NCBI GenBank assembly: GCA_963771705.1
Contig: CAVYUP010000006.1
Span: 62,001-126,000 of the forward strand
Length of the DNA: 64,000 nucleotides
Direction of reading: 5' to 3'
Origin: DATFVA01 sp963771705
Lineage (GTDB): Bacteria > Bacteroidota > Ignavibacteria > Ignavibacteriales > Ignavibacteriaceae
Shown here piece by piece: positions 1-8,620 of this stretch. The notes under the pieces are model-generated. The model did no database searches, was not told the DNA's origin, and was given only the letters and a program-made list of their open reading frames with translations. Positions within the stretch are counted from its first letter, which is position 1, and each line of letters starts with the position of its first letter. The translations under genes and the position numbers were made by a program.

Positions 1-1816
1 GTTCCCCTCTTGTTCTGGCCATCGATCCCGAGAAAAATATTTCGGGGGAAAATCTTGTAGGGAAATCCCCATCGCATAATCCTCCTATGAAGAGGACACT
101 GAATTTCAGTCCCCTTATCTCATTCATCGTAGTAATTTGTACTCCGTAACCCGGCTTTTCGCGTATATTAAACCGGGAAGAACTTACAGCCATTCTCAGA
201 TTATGGAGGTAAAATTTCAGCGGGAACTTTTCTTCCTTTCCGAACTGGTCCTCAAGCAGGGAAAGTATTTCATCGGCAGTTTCAATAAAGACATTTACAG
301 ATTTAATGTTCATCCCCGCATCTTCTATTCCTCCGGAGAGGAGTCTTACCGGAATTTCAAGACGGGGTATAACCTGATGCAGCTTTTCCCGGAAATCGGG
401 AATGGACGACTTTACCAGAAATGGTTCAAGGTAATCTCTCAGTTTGCCGATATCTTTCAGCGCGGCAGTGCAGGATTTCTTTATTTCAAAAGCATCATAA
501 TTGCCCGACTCATTTTCCTCTGCCGAAATAAGAGCTTCATTTAGACTTCTCTGCCAGCTGTCGTATCCCGAAATTATTTTCAACCTGGTAGAAAGTCGCA
601 TAAGATTTGTTACATCTATCCCCCCCGCACTTATAATACCTCCGCTTAGCGCCCTGAAAATATTTTTGTAATAAAAGTCATTTTCCGCAATCTCCAGGAA
701 ACTGATAAAAGCAACCACCGGGGAGGCGATGTCGAGCGGAAATCTGTCGGTAAGGTTATACGGGAGTCCGTACAAAGGAAAAACATCCCTGATAATATCG
801 GAGTAATTACTTATCAGATTAAAGACCACGCAAATTTCCTCAGGTCTCATATTATCGTGAAGGACGAGCTGTTTGATTTCCGAGGCTATCGATTTAATTT
901 CCTCTTCACGGGTGGAAGCGGAGATAGTTTTGATCCGATCTTTATAGTCCTTCAGAGCAGCACTCCCCTTTTTTGTAAAAAGGTTCTCCCTGTTCTCATC
1001 CTGGAACTGTGTAAAAAGCGAAACTGATTTATCCGGTATTTCAGCAAAACCTCTGGAGAGAAGATTTTCGTAGCAGTTGTCGAGATGCGAAAATATGAGA
1101 GGGTTGTACCTGAAATAATCAAAACTGATAAATAGTTCGATTTTATTTATGGATGACAGCCGGTTTATTATTTCTATTTCAGGAAGGGTAAATTCATCAA
1201 AGCCCTGGATGATGATAAGATTAACTCCCGGGTAGAGAGAAGCAAAATTACTCAGAAAATCCTTGTCACCAAGAGCAAGAAGTTCATTATAAATATCGCC
1301 AGTCTCCCTGCGGAAGGATGAGCTGATCTTAAGCTGATATTTCTCATAAACATTCGCTATATCAAGGGCTTTAATTTTTTCGGATCCGGTAAGCGACTGT
1401 GACTCCAGCCTTATTTTATTGGGATTGATTCCATGCCTTTTATATTCACCTATCACGTTTCTTATTCTCTCTAACGTACCTTTTGGAATCTCACCCCCAT
1501 AGTTTGAGAAGTATTCCAGCCTGGTTTCGCTGAAGCTCTGCTGAAGTAAAACAGAGGCTGCTGCTTCTGTGATCATTGCCGATCTGACCGAATCGGAATT
1601 GAACAGGAGCTTCGTAGAGACAGACCCTATTGTTTCAAGATTCATCTTTCCTGCCGCCTTCCCGGGCGACCGGGAAACCATTTCTCTGGTGAGGGCCCTT
1701 ATACGACGGTTGGTAGGCACAATCAGCAGGAGCGAGTCGAGACCATGCTGTTTAATCCTTTGATCTATTTCCAGGTCTAAATCAAAACTTTTACGTTTAG
1801 TTTTTGTGAGGATCAT
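1..1816 (-). CDS. AddB-like helicase/nuclease repair protein, N-terminal part (partial)
   Basis: An open frame runs from an ATG at 1816 through the left window edge without a stop (605 codons seen). The N-terminus has LLLIVPTNRRIRAL at about residues 26-39, where AddB/RecC-type proteins have helicase motif I. No Walker A GxGKT is visible, as in members whose helicase has decayed. Near the edge, IRGLKFSVLFIGGLCDGDFP (about 567-586) matches the UvrD-like motif in which the strand leads into GLxxGxFP. The PD-(D/E)XK nuclease domain expected at the C-terminus would lie outside the window. The start overlaps the stop of the CYTH gene by 4 bp (ATGA), so the two are co-transcribed. Probable role is double-strand-break end processing with an AddA-type partner. 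The family call is good; the exact subfamily is not settled. Confidence 0.75.
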   Translation of the reverse strand, partial: MILTKTKRKSFDLDLEIDQRIKQHGLDSLLLIVPTNRRIRALTREMVSRSPGKAAGKMNLETIGSVSTKLLFNSDSVRSAMITEAAASVLLQQSFSETRLEYFSNYGGEIPKGTLERIRNVIGEYKRHGINPNKIRLESQSLTGSEKIKALDIANVYEKYQLKISSSFRRETGDIYNELLALGDKDFLSNFASLYPGVNLIIIQGFDEFTLPEIEIINRLSSINKIELFISFDYFRYNPLIFSHLDNCYENLLSRGFAEIPDKSVSLFTQFQDENRENLFTKKGSAALKDYKDRIKTISASTREEEIKSIASEIKQLVLHDNMRPEEICVVFNLISNYSDIIRDVFPLYGLPYNLTDRFPLDIASPVVAFISFLEIAENDFYYKNIFRALSGGIISAGGIDVTNLMRLSTRLKIISGYDSWQRSLNEALISAEENESGNYDAFEIKKSCTAALKDIGKLRDYLEPFLVKSSIPDFREKLHQVIPRLEIPVRLLSGGIEDAGMNIKSVNVFIETADEILSLLEDQFGKEEKFPLKFYLHNLRMAVSSSRFNIREKPGYGVQITTMNEIRGLKFSVLFIGGLCDGDFPTRFSPEIFFSGSMARTRGE

Positions 1817-2322
1817 CTGCCGTCTTTCTCCAGCATGAGGTCTCGGTATGACCTTCGGATCTCCTTCTGCGTGTCGAGCCCGAGGAGTCCGATGATCTTA
1901 TTGAATCTTTTTTCCGCATCATCTTTTCCGTTTATCACTAGCGTTTCCAGTTCGAGGAATGAACCAAGATCTTTCACCGTATCCAGATGTATCCTGGTAT
2001 TATCGAATAAATAAAGCTGCCTCCTTTTTTCCACAACCGTTTCGGTCTCAAGAATATCATCCAGGTATTCCCGGGCGTTATTATTCTCAAGCGAGATAAG
2101 CTGGTAATCAGACCATCGGCTGCCGGTATCCTCATTCCTGTTATACTTTATCAGAGTCTGGCTCCCGTTTTCGGTACGCAGTTTTAAGAGACCTTTTTTA
2201 TACCTGTAGTAAACATCAGTCTGATTCAGTTCCCCTTTATATTCTGAGTTAATTATTTGTATTTTTTCCATTACCCGGTCGGGGTTATCCAGATGGATCT
2301 TAAGTTCAAGGTTTGTCGGCAT
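1813..2322 (-). CDS. CYTH domain protein (CyaB/ThTPase-like)
   Basis: A 169-residue protein with the CYTH signature near its start (LELK at residues 5-8, the ExExK-type strand) and alternating basic and acidic strands, such as YYRYKKGLLKLRTE and TRIHLDTVKDLGSFLELET. The family folds as a triphosphate tunnel and includes class IV adenylate cyclases, thiamine triphosphatases and inorganic triphosphatases that use a divalent metal. Length fits a single CYTH domain with no CHAD partner. It sits 9 bp downstream of a methyltransferase gene and overlaps the AddB-like gene by 4 bp. The substrate cannot be read from sequence. Confidence 0.8.
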   Translation of the reverse strand: MPTNLELKIHLDNPDRVMEKIQIINSEYKGELNQTDVYYRYKKGLLKLRTENGSQTLIKYNRNEDTGSRWSDYQLISLENNNAREYLDDILETETVVEKRRQLYLFDNTRIHLDTVKDLGSFLELETLVINGKDDAEKRFNKIIGLLGLDTQKEIRRSYRDLMLEKDGR

Positions 2323-2331
2323 TTTGTTTCT

Positions 2332-2937
2332 TCATTTCCTTTTAATATAAACCTGCAGGACTTCCCTGCCCCGTCTCGGTTTTATTGAGTTTATTTTTTT
2401 AGATGAAAATTTCAGCTGCAGATGCTCGGAGAATAATTCATAAAATTCTTTTATATCTACAGCATAAGGAGGTCCGCCTTTTCTGTCTTCAACAGGAAAG
2501 AGAAGCGCGATTAGTATCCCTCCCGGTTTCAAAAATCTCCCTATCTTTTCCGCATACTCTTTTCTTCGCTCCGGCAGCAGGGAACAATATGTAACATAAT
2601 CATAAACATAGTCGAAACGATCAGCACATATAGACTCAAGTTTGAAGATATCCTGATGTATCAGGTTAACTTTTACATTTCCTTCAGCCGCAAGTCTGCG
2701 AGCAATTTTAACAGCTTCTACTGAAAAATCAACAGCATATACATCATATCCTTTCTTCGCGGCCATAACAGCATCGTGGCCTTTTCCGCACCCTGCAATG
2801 AGAATTTTTCCCGGCCTCATAAATTCACCCTCATCAAGGAGGTTCTCGAACACAGGTGTGTGAGTTCTCATATCCCAGTGAGCCTCATTTTTTATATATT
2901 TCTCATCCCAGAATGACGCCGAATCAGGTTTTCCCAT
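2332..2937 (-). CDS. TPMT-like class I SAM-dependent methyltransferase
   Basis: A 201-residue Rossmann methyltransferase. Motif I is ILIAGCGKGHDA at about residues 45-56, followed by an acidic strand end (VYAVDFS). The N-terminal FWDEKY and the tryptophan in AHWDMRT resemble the thiopurine S-methyltransferase family, which in bacteria methylates small thiols, selenium, tellurium or chloride/iodide ions. The ATG start at 2937 lies 71 bp from the divergent gene at 3009, so the gap holds promoters for both directions. It is first in a three-gene minus-strand operon with the CYTH and AddB-like genes. The substrate is unknown. Confidence 0.8.
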   Translation of the reverse strand: MGKPDSASFWDEKYIKNEAHWDMRTHTPVFENLLDEGEFMRPGKILIAGCGKGHDAVMAAKKGYDVYAVDFSVEAVKIARRLAAEGNVKVNLIHQDIFKLESICADRFDYVYDYVTYCSLLPERRKEYAEKIGRFLKPGGILIALLFPVEDRKGGPPYAVDIKEFYELFSEHLQLKFSSKKINSIKPRRGREVLQVYIKRK

Positions 2938-2958
2938 AAATATCTATAAAATAAGATG

Positions 2959-2988
2959 TTGATATTGACACAGACTTCATTAATTTTG
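2959..2988 (+). promoter_or_regulatory. Probable promoter for the gene at 3009
   Basis: TTGATA at 2959-2964 and TAATTTTG at 2981-2988, with 19 bp between TTG and the second element. This matches the Bacteroidota-type TTG-N19-TAnnTTTG arrangement. It lies about 20 bp before the ATG at 3009. Confidence 0.45.
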
Positions 2989-3008
2989 AAGAAAAAAAGA
3001 TTTTTAAT

Positions 3009-3656
3009 ATGAAAAAATTATTGTTCGCGGCAATAATAATTATTCCCCTGCTAAATGTAAATGCACAGGAGATCGGTGAAATTGCTCCTGAGAAAGCACC
3101 CGAAGTTTTTCCTGATAATGCTTTGGGTCTTGATATAATATTCAGCGAAGGAGGGTTTGGACTGGGAGGCTTTTATAGAAGGCAGTTTTCAGATGTGGTT
3201 ACAGGGTTTGTGGATCTGTCGGTTTCTGAAGCCAAGGATGAAAGAGAAATTGAGTATTATGACTATTACACAAATCAGATGTACACAGTCGGCAAAAAGA
3301 ACCGTATTTTCCTTCTACCTGTTAACTTCGGAGTTCAGTACAGGCTTTTCGAGAATGTAATTTACGATAACCTGCGTCCCTATATAAATGCAGGTGTGGG
3401 GCCATCCATGGTTGTAATCACACCTTATAACGAGGAGTTCTTCAAATCATTCGCTTTTGCTCAAATGAAGCTGGCAGCAGGCGGGTATTTTGGATTCGGC
3501 GCAAATTTCGGACTTGACAAAAGCAGTCTTGTAGGAATAAACGTCAGGTACTACATTATACAGTTTTTTGATAGAGGGGTTGAAAGTCTAAGCGGACACT
3601 ATAATAAAACTCTGGGAGGGTTCTTCCTAACAATCAACATCGGGATGATGTATTGA
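3009..3656 (+). CDS. Outer-membrane beta-barrel protein, unknown function
   Basis: A 215-residue protein with a signal peptide (MKKLLFAAIIIIPLLNVNA, cleaved before Gln20). The mature part is a run of amphipathic strands rich in Gly, Phe and Tyr, for example GGFGLGGFYRRQFSD and AAGGYFGFGANFGLD, typical of eight-stranded outer-membrane barrels. No enzymatic motif is visible. It ends in an aromatic-rich strand, consistent with BAM insertion. The next gene starts within its stop codon region, so the two are translationally coupled. I do not recognise a specific family. Confidence 0.6.
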   Translation: MKKLLFAAIIIIPLLNVNAQEIGEIAPEKAPEVFPDNALGLDIIFSEGGFGLGGFYRRQFSDVVTGFVDLSVSEAKDEREIEYYDYYTNQMYTVGKKNRIFLLPVNFGVQYRLFENVIYDNLRPYINAGVGPSMVVITPYNEEFFKSFAFAQMKLAAGGYFGFGANFGLDKSSLVGINVRYYIIQFFDRGVESLSGHYNKTLGGFFLTINIGMMY

Positions 3657-4378
3657 GTGCTGTGTTACCACCCTTTAATGGTTTCAGCAGAGATATTTTT
3701 CCATTCCTGGAAGAACTCGAACAAAATAATAACACAAAATGGTTCGATAAAAACAGGCAGCGCTACAAGGATAACATCGTACTCCCTGCAAAATCCTTCG
3801 TAGCCTCAATAGGACAGTTCTTTACACAGCTGAATCCCGCCATCCGTACGGAACCTAAGTTTAATAAAACTCTTATGAGGATAAATAAGGATATGCGCTT
3901 CTCTAAAGATGCGCCGTACAAAAACTATTTCCTTATTCACTTCGGCCGGTTTAAAATGGACAGCGAATTCTACCTTTATTTTGACAGGCAGGGGGCTGAC
4001 TATGGCATTTTCCTTAATGCCGAAAAGGGTGATGACTTATATTTTTCACAAAACCTTGAGCGATATTCAAAGGAAATTCTCAAGGTTTTTAATACTTATA
4101 ATCTAAACAGGCACTATGACCTGCACGAGTTTAAAAAAACTCCACAGCTCGTTCAGAAAAACTTTAATGCCGGTAAACATTTTGATCTGATCAAAAAGAA
4201 TAAGTATATCCTCCTTGAGAAAGAATTGAAAAAGAGCAAGTCTATTTATTCAGCTGATATCTTAACTGATCTTGTTAAGCATTACGCTTCCCTCTACCCT
4301 CTCTACTGCTTCGCAATCTCGCCGCGGCCCCTGAAGCTTATAGACAAGTTCGAAGAAACCATGGGCGTGCCTGTGTAG
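3653..4378 (+). CDS. DUF2461 family protein
   Basis: A 241-residue protein matching the DUF2461/TIGR02453 family: an N-terminal FLEELEQNNNTKWFDKNR segment, RINKDMRFSKDAPYKNYF in the middle, and DRQGADYGIFLNAEKGDD downstream. Family members are small cytosolic proteins of unknown function. The start is a TTG at 3653 that overlaps the upstream TGA stop; an in-frame GTG at 3662 is the alternative. No signal peptide. The RFSKDAPYK segment is the best conserved part of the family. Confidence 0.8.
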   Translation: MSAVLPPFNGFSRDIFPFLEELEQNNNTKWFDKNRQRYKDNIVLPAKSFVASIGQFFTQLNPAIRTEPKFNKTLMRINKDMRFSKDAPYKNYFLIHFGRFKMDSEFYLYFDRQGADYGIFLNAEKGDDLYFSQNLERYSKEILKVFNTYNLNRHYDLHEFKKTPQLVQKNFNAGKHFDLIKKNKYILLEKELKKSKSIYSADILTDLVKHYASLYPLYCFAISPRPLKLIDKFEETMGVPV

Positions 4379-4678
4379 ACCATCTGCTGAGAAATAGCCT
4401 TTACCTGCAAATTATAACCCTGCAGCCCCATCTCATCTCTATATACGCGCCTCATGTGCCCCGGCTTTTAAACGGAGTGAACTAGTAGTTGGAGGCCGAA
4501 CAAAGGCCGAACAAAGGCCGAACAGAAATACTGAAAATTTAGGTTTGCAGCTCCCCATGATTCTAAATTACTACAAAAATTTAACATATTTGCGGAACAA
4601 AGAAAACATTTTCAAACAGATAATTCACGGGTAAATTACTTGGCATATTTAGGCTGGAATACTTAAATTTTAATTAAG
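4379..4678. other. 300-bp intergenic gap, no gene seen
   Basis: I see no coding region here. It holds the 11-bp tandem repeat listed separately and then an AT-rich stretch (about 4550-4678) that probably carries the promoter of the M14 peptidase gene. I could not pick a convincing -35/-10 pair. Confidence 0.5.
4494..4526. repeat. 11-bp tandem repeat, three copies
   Basis: GGCCGAACAAA occurs at 4494-4504 and 4505-4515, with a third copy (last bases GA) at 4516-4526. The period of 11 bp is close to one DNA helical turn. Related 11-bp arrays with other unit sequences occur at 19680-19712 and 45019-45040. Confidence 0.85.
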
Positions 4679-6135
4679 ATGATTAAATACTTTTTTCTAA
4701 TCATTATTTTTAATTCCCTTTTAATGGCACAATACCGGGATTTCACAACACAACTAAGCAGCTCTTACGAGAACTTTCGTGAGAAATCACTAACCGAAAG
4801 ACGTTTTAAACATTTTGATATCAAACCTCTCATAGAGAAACTTAAAAAGGATTCTCTGTTTACAGTGAAACAGGAGGGTGTTTCAGTTCAAGGCAGAGAA
4901 ATATACCTTATATCATTAGGAAGAGGCAGCACCAGAGTTTTCCTCTGGTCGCAGATGCATGGCGATGAACCCACCGCAACAATGGCGCTGTTCGATATCT
5001 TCAATTTTTTTACCCGAAGCGGACAGTTTGATGATTTTAAAAAGAGGTACTGGAAAAGCTTACCATATACTTTATGCCGATGGTTAATCCCGACGGTGCA
5101 GAAGTTTTCGAAAGAAGAAACTCATACCAGATAGATCTAAATCGGGATGCGGTGAGAGAACAGAGTCCAGAAGCAAGAATACTTAAATCCGCCTTCGATT
5201 CGATAAAAGCGGACTTTGGTTTTAACCTGCACGATCAGAGTATATACTATAGCGCAGGAAGGACATTTAAATCGGCGGCGATCTCTTTCCTGGCCCCCGC
5301 CATGAATTATGAAAATTCGGTAAACCCGGTAAGAAAGAAAGCCATGCAGCTTATCGGTCAACTGGATAAGGTACTGAGCGATTTTATACCGGGTCATATC
5401 GGCAGGTATTCAGATGATTATGAACCGCGTGCTTTCGGCGATAATTTTCAAACCTGGGGAACCAGCACCATCCTTATAGAAACAGGAGGCTGGAAGGGCG
5501 ACCCCGAAAAACAGTTTCTTCGGAAGTTGAACTTCATTGCCCTTCTTTCAGCATTTAAAAGTATAGCGGAAGAGGGATACAAACAGGAATCTTTGGAAAC
5601 CTATGAGGCTGTACCCTTTAATGAAAAAGATAATCTGATGGACCTGCTGTTAAGGAATCTCGATTATACCGTGAATGGTCAGAAGATAAAAATCGATCTG
5701 GGTATTAACAGAACAGAAATCAATAAAGATTCCGCCAGGTCATACTACCTGGTGGGACGTGTATCAGATCTGGGCGATCTTTCCGTGTACAGCGGTTATG
5801 AGGATTATGATCTGTCAGGAATGGAAATCCATCCGGGAAAAACATACCCCAGCCGGATATCCTCATATGAAGAACTTTCCCGACTGGATTTTACTAACCT
5901 GCTCTCCCTGGGAATCACTATGGCTTCCGTCGATTTTGCTCTTGAACGTGATTACACGGAATTCCCGGTTAATATTTCCCAATTAGTACAGAAGGATGGA
6001 AGGATTACGATCGATGGTCCGGCAAATTTTTATATTACCATGGACGGTAAAGTCAAATACGTTATAATGAACGGATTCTTCATCGAAACAGAAAATCCTC
6101 ACACAGAAGGTGTAAACGGGGAAGTAATTCGCTGA
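4679..6135 (+). pseudogene. M14 zinc carboxypeptidase, interrupted by one frameshift
   Basis: Two overlapping reading frames encode one M14-family metallocarboxypeptidase. The first part (from ATG 4679) has a signal peptide ending MAQ and the zinc motif MHGDE (His94, Glu97). The second frame resumes with IYFMPMVNPDGAEVF and carries the third zinc ligand in FNLHDQ and a likely catalytic Glu in ILIETGGW. The frame is lost near 5047-5050: adding one base after AGG there gives a smooth ...KR-x-LEKLTIYFMPM... reading. All catalytic elements survive, so this may be a sequencing error or a very recent mutation. The expected product is about 485 residues, secreted, and trims peptides from the C-terminus. 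Confidence 0.8.
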
Positions 6136-6139
6136 TTAT

Positions 6140-6167
6140 TTGATAAATAGTTAAATTTTGATATAAT
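6140..6167 (+). promoter_or_regulatory. Sigma-70-type promoter of the ECF sigma gene
   Basis: TTGATA (6140-6145) and TATAAT (6162-6167) are separated by 16 bp, about 40 bp before the start codon at 6210. The match to housekeeping consensus suggests the sigma gene has basal expression not dependent on its own product. Confidence 0.6.
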
Positions 6168-6209
6168 TGCTAATAACAATTGCCAGTCATTTATTACCAG
6201 TAGCCTAAT

Positions 6210-6818
6210 ATGTTTCCATTTCCAATTTTAATGGCAGTTATAGACAATCAAAAGCAGCTTTATGCTGAATTTGAGAAAGAAGCTATACCCCATATGGACG
6301 CTCTCTATAACTTTGCGCTCAGGATGACCGGCGACGGAGATGAGGCCGACGACCTGGTACAGGAAACATACCTTAAGGCCTTCCGTTTCTTCGACAAGTT
6401 CGAAAAGGGAACTAATTGCAAGGCATGGTTGTTCCGGATAATGAAGAACACATTTATAAACTCTTACAGAAAATCTTCGAAGGAACCCGATAAAGTTGAT
6501 TATGAGGATGTGGAAAATTTTTATGAGAACATAAAGCCCTCCTCAACCGACAGCGCTCACCTTGAGAAGGAAATGTACGATAATCTGCTCGATGATGAAC
6601 TTTCCAATGCTATCGCTTCCCTTCCTGAAGATTTCAGGACTGTTATAATACTATGCGACATCGAAGGCTTCTCATATGATGAAATAGCAGACTTCGTGGA
6701 CGTTCCTGTTGGAACGGTAAGGTCGCGGCTGCACCGGGCAAGAAAGATGCTTTTTGCAAAGCTTTATGATTATGCCGCTGATAAAGGTTATGTAGATAAG
6801 GCAAATACAGAAGAATGA
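6210..6818 (+). CDS. ECF-type RNA polymerase sigma factor
   Basis: A 202-residue sigma-70 family protein with only regions 2 and 4. Region 2 is seen in YNFALRMTGDGDEADDLVQETYLKAFRFF with the conserved GDxxxADDLVQET segment; region 4 in LPEDFRTVIILCDIEGFSYDEI followed by DVPVGTVRSRLHRARKML, the helix-turn-helix for the -35 element. ECF factors direct polymerase to stress or envelope regulons. ATG 6210 is used here; ATG 6231 (MAVIDNQ) is an equally good start, and neither has a clear Shine-Dalgarno. Only 4 bp separate it from the next gene, a membrane protein in the usual anti-sigma position. Confidence 0.9.
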   Translation: MFPFPILMAVIDNQKQLYAEFEKEAIPHMDALYNFALRMTGDGDEADDLVQETYLKAFRFFDKFEKGTNCKAWLFRIMKNTFINSYRKSSKEPDKVDYEDVENFYENIKPSSTDSAHLEKEMYDNLLDDELSNAIASLPEDFRTVIILCDIEGFSYDEIADFVDVPVGTVRSRLHRARKMLFAKLYDYAADKGYVDKANTEE

Positions 6819-6822
6819 TCCA

Positions 6823-7665
6823 ATGAAGGAAAATAGAGATACATATTTCATAGCCGCGCTTGCAGACGGAGAGATTAAAGATCCTTCGTTTGAGCAAAAA
6901 CTTCGCGATGAGATAAAAAATAATCCCGACCTTCAGTTTGAGTTTTTCGTTCAGTCGTCTATTAAAAATCTCGTTTCTCAAAGACTTAAAATTTCACCGG
7001 CTCCGGCTAGAGTAAGAGAACGTCTTGAAAAAAAGATTTCCCCTGTATCAGATTCAGGATTTCTCACCAGGCTGATTCCTGAGATTTATTTCAGAAAACC
7101 GGTTTTCGCCTGGGCAGGAACTCTTGTAATTGTCCTCGCTGTGGTACTTATCCTTCTTAACCGTACTCCCCTCCCTGAATACAAGAACTTTGCATCAGAA
7201 CAAAATGGAACGGGAAATATGTATGTGAAGGCAAAACAAAACTTCGAGGCTATCCTGGAGGGAAAACTTGCCCCGCAGTTTACATCTGATAATCCGGAAA
7301 AAATCAAACAGTTCTTTTCCGAGCAGGGAGTAGCATATAAAACGTATGTTCCCGAAATAAAGGGCTGGAGCCTTGTTGGCGCGGTTGTATCAACTGATCA
7401 CGGACAAAAGTTCGCCCATCATGTTTATTCCACACCTGACGGGAAGCTGGTCTATTTATTCCAGGTAGACGAATCTGAAATAAAAAAACATGATTTTCTT
7501 ACCCTCACAGACGATCTGATAACATATCTTAATTCCGGCAACTGTTATGAATCGGCCCAGGGAAACTTCGTAACTCTTTTAACTAAAGTTAAAAAGAACA
7601 TCTTTGCTGTTGTTTCCAACGGATCTCCCGATGAAATTGAAAACAATCTTTGTCAATTAAATTAA
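6823..7665 (+). CDS. Probable membrane anti-sigma factor
   Basis: A 280-residue protein with one predicted transmembrane helix at about residues 95-112 (FAWAGTLVIVLAVVLILL). The N-terminal cytoplasmic part (1-90) is helical and charged, as in anti-sigma domains, and the C-terminal part (113-280) would be periplasmic. The zinc-binding HxxxCxxC motif of ZAS anti-sigma factors is absent, so if it binds the sigma factor it does so with a zinc-free domain. The call rests mainly on gene order, 4 bp after the sigma gene, and topology. It has no recognised enzymatic motif. Confidence 0.6.
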   Translation: MKENRDTYFIAALADGEIKDPSFEQKLRDEIKNNPDLQFEFFVQSSIKNLVSQRLKISPAPARVRERLEKKISPVSDSGFLTRLIPEIYFRKPVFAWAGTLVIVLAVVLILLNRTPLPEYKNFASEQNGTGNMYVKAKQNFEAILEGKLAPQFTSDNPEKIKQFFSEQGVAYKTYVPEIKGWSLVGAVVSTDHGQKFAHHVYSTPDGKLVYLFQVDESEIKKHDFLTLTDDLITYLNSGNCYESAQGNFVTLLTKVKKNIFAVVSNGSPDEIENNLCQLN

Positions 7666-7675
7666 AGTTAGAAAT

Positions 7676-8134
7676 ATGTTTAATATTAAAAACATCCTTC
7701 TGCCTACCGATTTCAGCAAACTTTCGCTGTCAGCCGCCTCCTACGCGATAGACATCGCCAAACAATACGGTGCTAAAGTACATTTCCTGAATGTACTTGA
7801 AAAAACCCCTCCTATACTGGCTATCCGTTCTTTGGATCTTTCTGAGGAAAAGATAGTAAAAACAATAGAAGAGGACGCAAAGAATTCACTGAATAACGCG
7901 CTGGAGAAGATAAATAAGGACAAGTCAGTAGAAATTGTGCCTGTTATAAAGAAAGGTATCGATTTCCAGACTATTATCGATTATTGCGAATCCAATAATA
8001 TTGACCTTATAGTGATAGCTACACACGGCAGAACAGGTATACTTCACACCCTTTTAGGCAGTGTTGCGGAAAAAGTTATCAGATACGCTAAATGCCCTGT
8101 ACTGGTTATTACTCCCACTGAAAATGAGAAATAA
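7676..8134 (+). CDS. Universal stress protein, UspA family
   Basis: A single-domain 152-residue Usp protein. The N-terminal ILLPTDFSKLSLSAASYAI strand-helix and the ATP-binding motif G-2x-G-9x-G(S/T) in HGRTGILHTLLGSVAEKV (about 117-134) are both intact, so it belongs to the nucleotide-binding class. It follows the anti-sigma gene by 10 bp and is probably the last gene of the sigma operon, linking the operon to stress survival. Cytosolic. Confidence 0.9.
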   Translation: MFNIKNILLPTDFSKLSLSAASYAIDIAKQYGAKVHFLNVLEKTPPILAIRSLDLSEEKIVKTIEEDAKNSLNNALEKINKDKSVEIVPVIKKGIDFQTIIDYCESNNIDLIVIATHGRTGILHTLLGSVAEKVIRYAKCPVLVITPTENEK

Positions 8135-8149
8135 GCAGGTATTATTTTC

Positions 8150-8178
8150 TTGATTCTCCTCACTTCTTTTGATATATT
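8150..8178 (+). promoter_or_regulatory. Sigma-70-type promoter for the zinc-ribbon/rpsU operon
   Basis: TTGATT (8150-8155) and TATATT (8173-8178) with a 17-bp spacer, about 30 bp before the ATG at 8209. Confidence 0.6.
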
Positions 8179-8208
8179 TAATGTCTGCAAGTTTATAAAG
8201 GTATTAAA

Positions 8209-8592
8209 ATGGCTAGAGTTAAAAATGTAGAGGCTTTCTGCGGAATTTGTAATGCAGTGAGAAAGATGGAATTGCTCGGCGAAGTCTCTCTGAACGAAAA
8301 CAGTGAAAACAAAAGATGGGCTAAATGTAAGAAATGTAAACAGACTATGGTTATTGATCTTACAGAAGATGTTAAAGAAACAAAGCCCTCTTTGGAAGGA
8401 ATTGAAAACGAAGATTGTACTGTTTACTCACCTTCAAAATCATTTACGGTGGGTGAGTCAATCTATCACCAGAATTGGGATGATTTCGGAAAAGTTGTCG
8501 GTAAAGAAGTTATGTCAAACGGCCACAGCTCTATTACCGTAGAATTCCAGAAATCAGGTAATAAAAAATTAATTGAGTCAATATCTCATTAA
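8209..8592 (+). CDS. Zinc-ribbon protein with a C-terminal CarD/KOW-like segment
   Basis: A 127-residue soluble protein. The N-terminal half has two CxxC pairs (CGIC near residue 12 and CKKC near residue 44), a likely zinc ribbon. The C-terminal half (SKSFTVGESIYHQNWDDFGKV) resembles the beta-barrel segment FxxGDxIxHxxFGxGxV seen in CarD/TRCF-like and related small domains that contact RNA polymerase or nucleic acid. It is 28 bp upstream of rpsU and shares its promoter, which favours a role near transcription or translation. Function unproven. Confidence 0.6.
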   Translation: MARVKNVEAFCGICNAVRKMELLGEVSLNENSENKRWAKCKKCKQTMVIDLTEDVKETKPSLEGIENEDCTVYSPSKSFTVGESIYHQNWDDFGKVVGKEVMSNGHSSITVEFQKSGNKKLIESISH

Positions 8593-8620
8593 ACCAACAT
8601 ACAAAGCGAGGTGAAATAAT

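Noticed and set aside
137..544. Plus-strand open frame of 135 codons
   Set aside because: It is antisense to the AddB-like gene, which has clear protein family motifs; no ribosome binding site or homology is seen.
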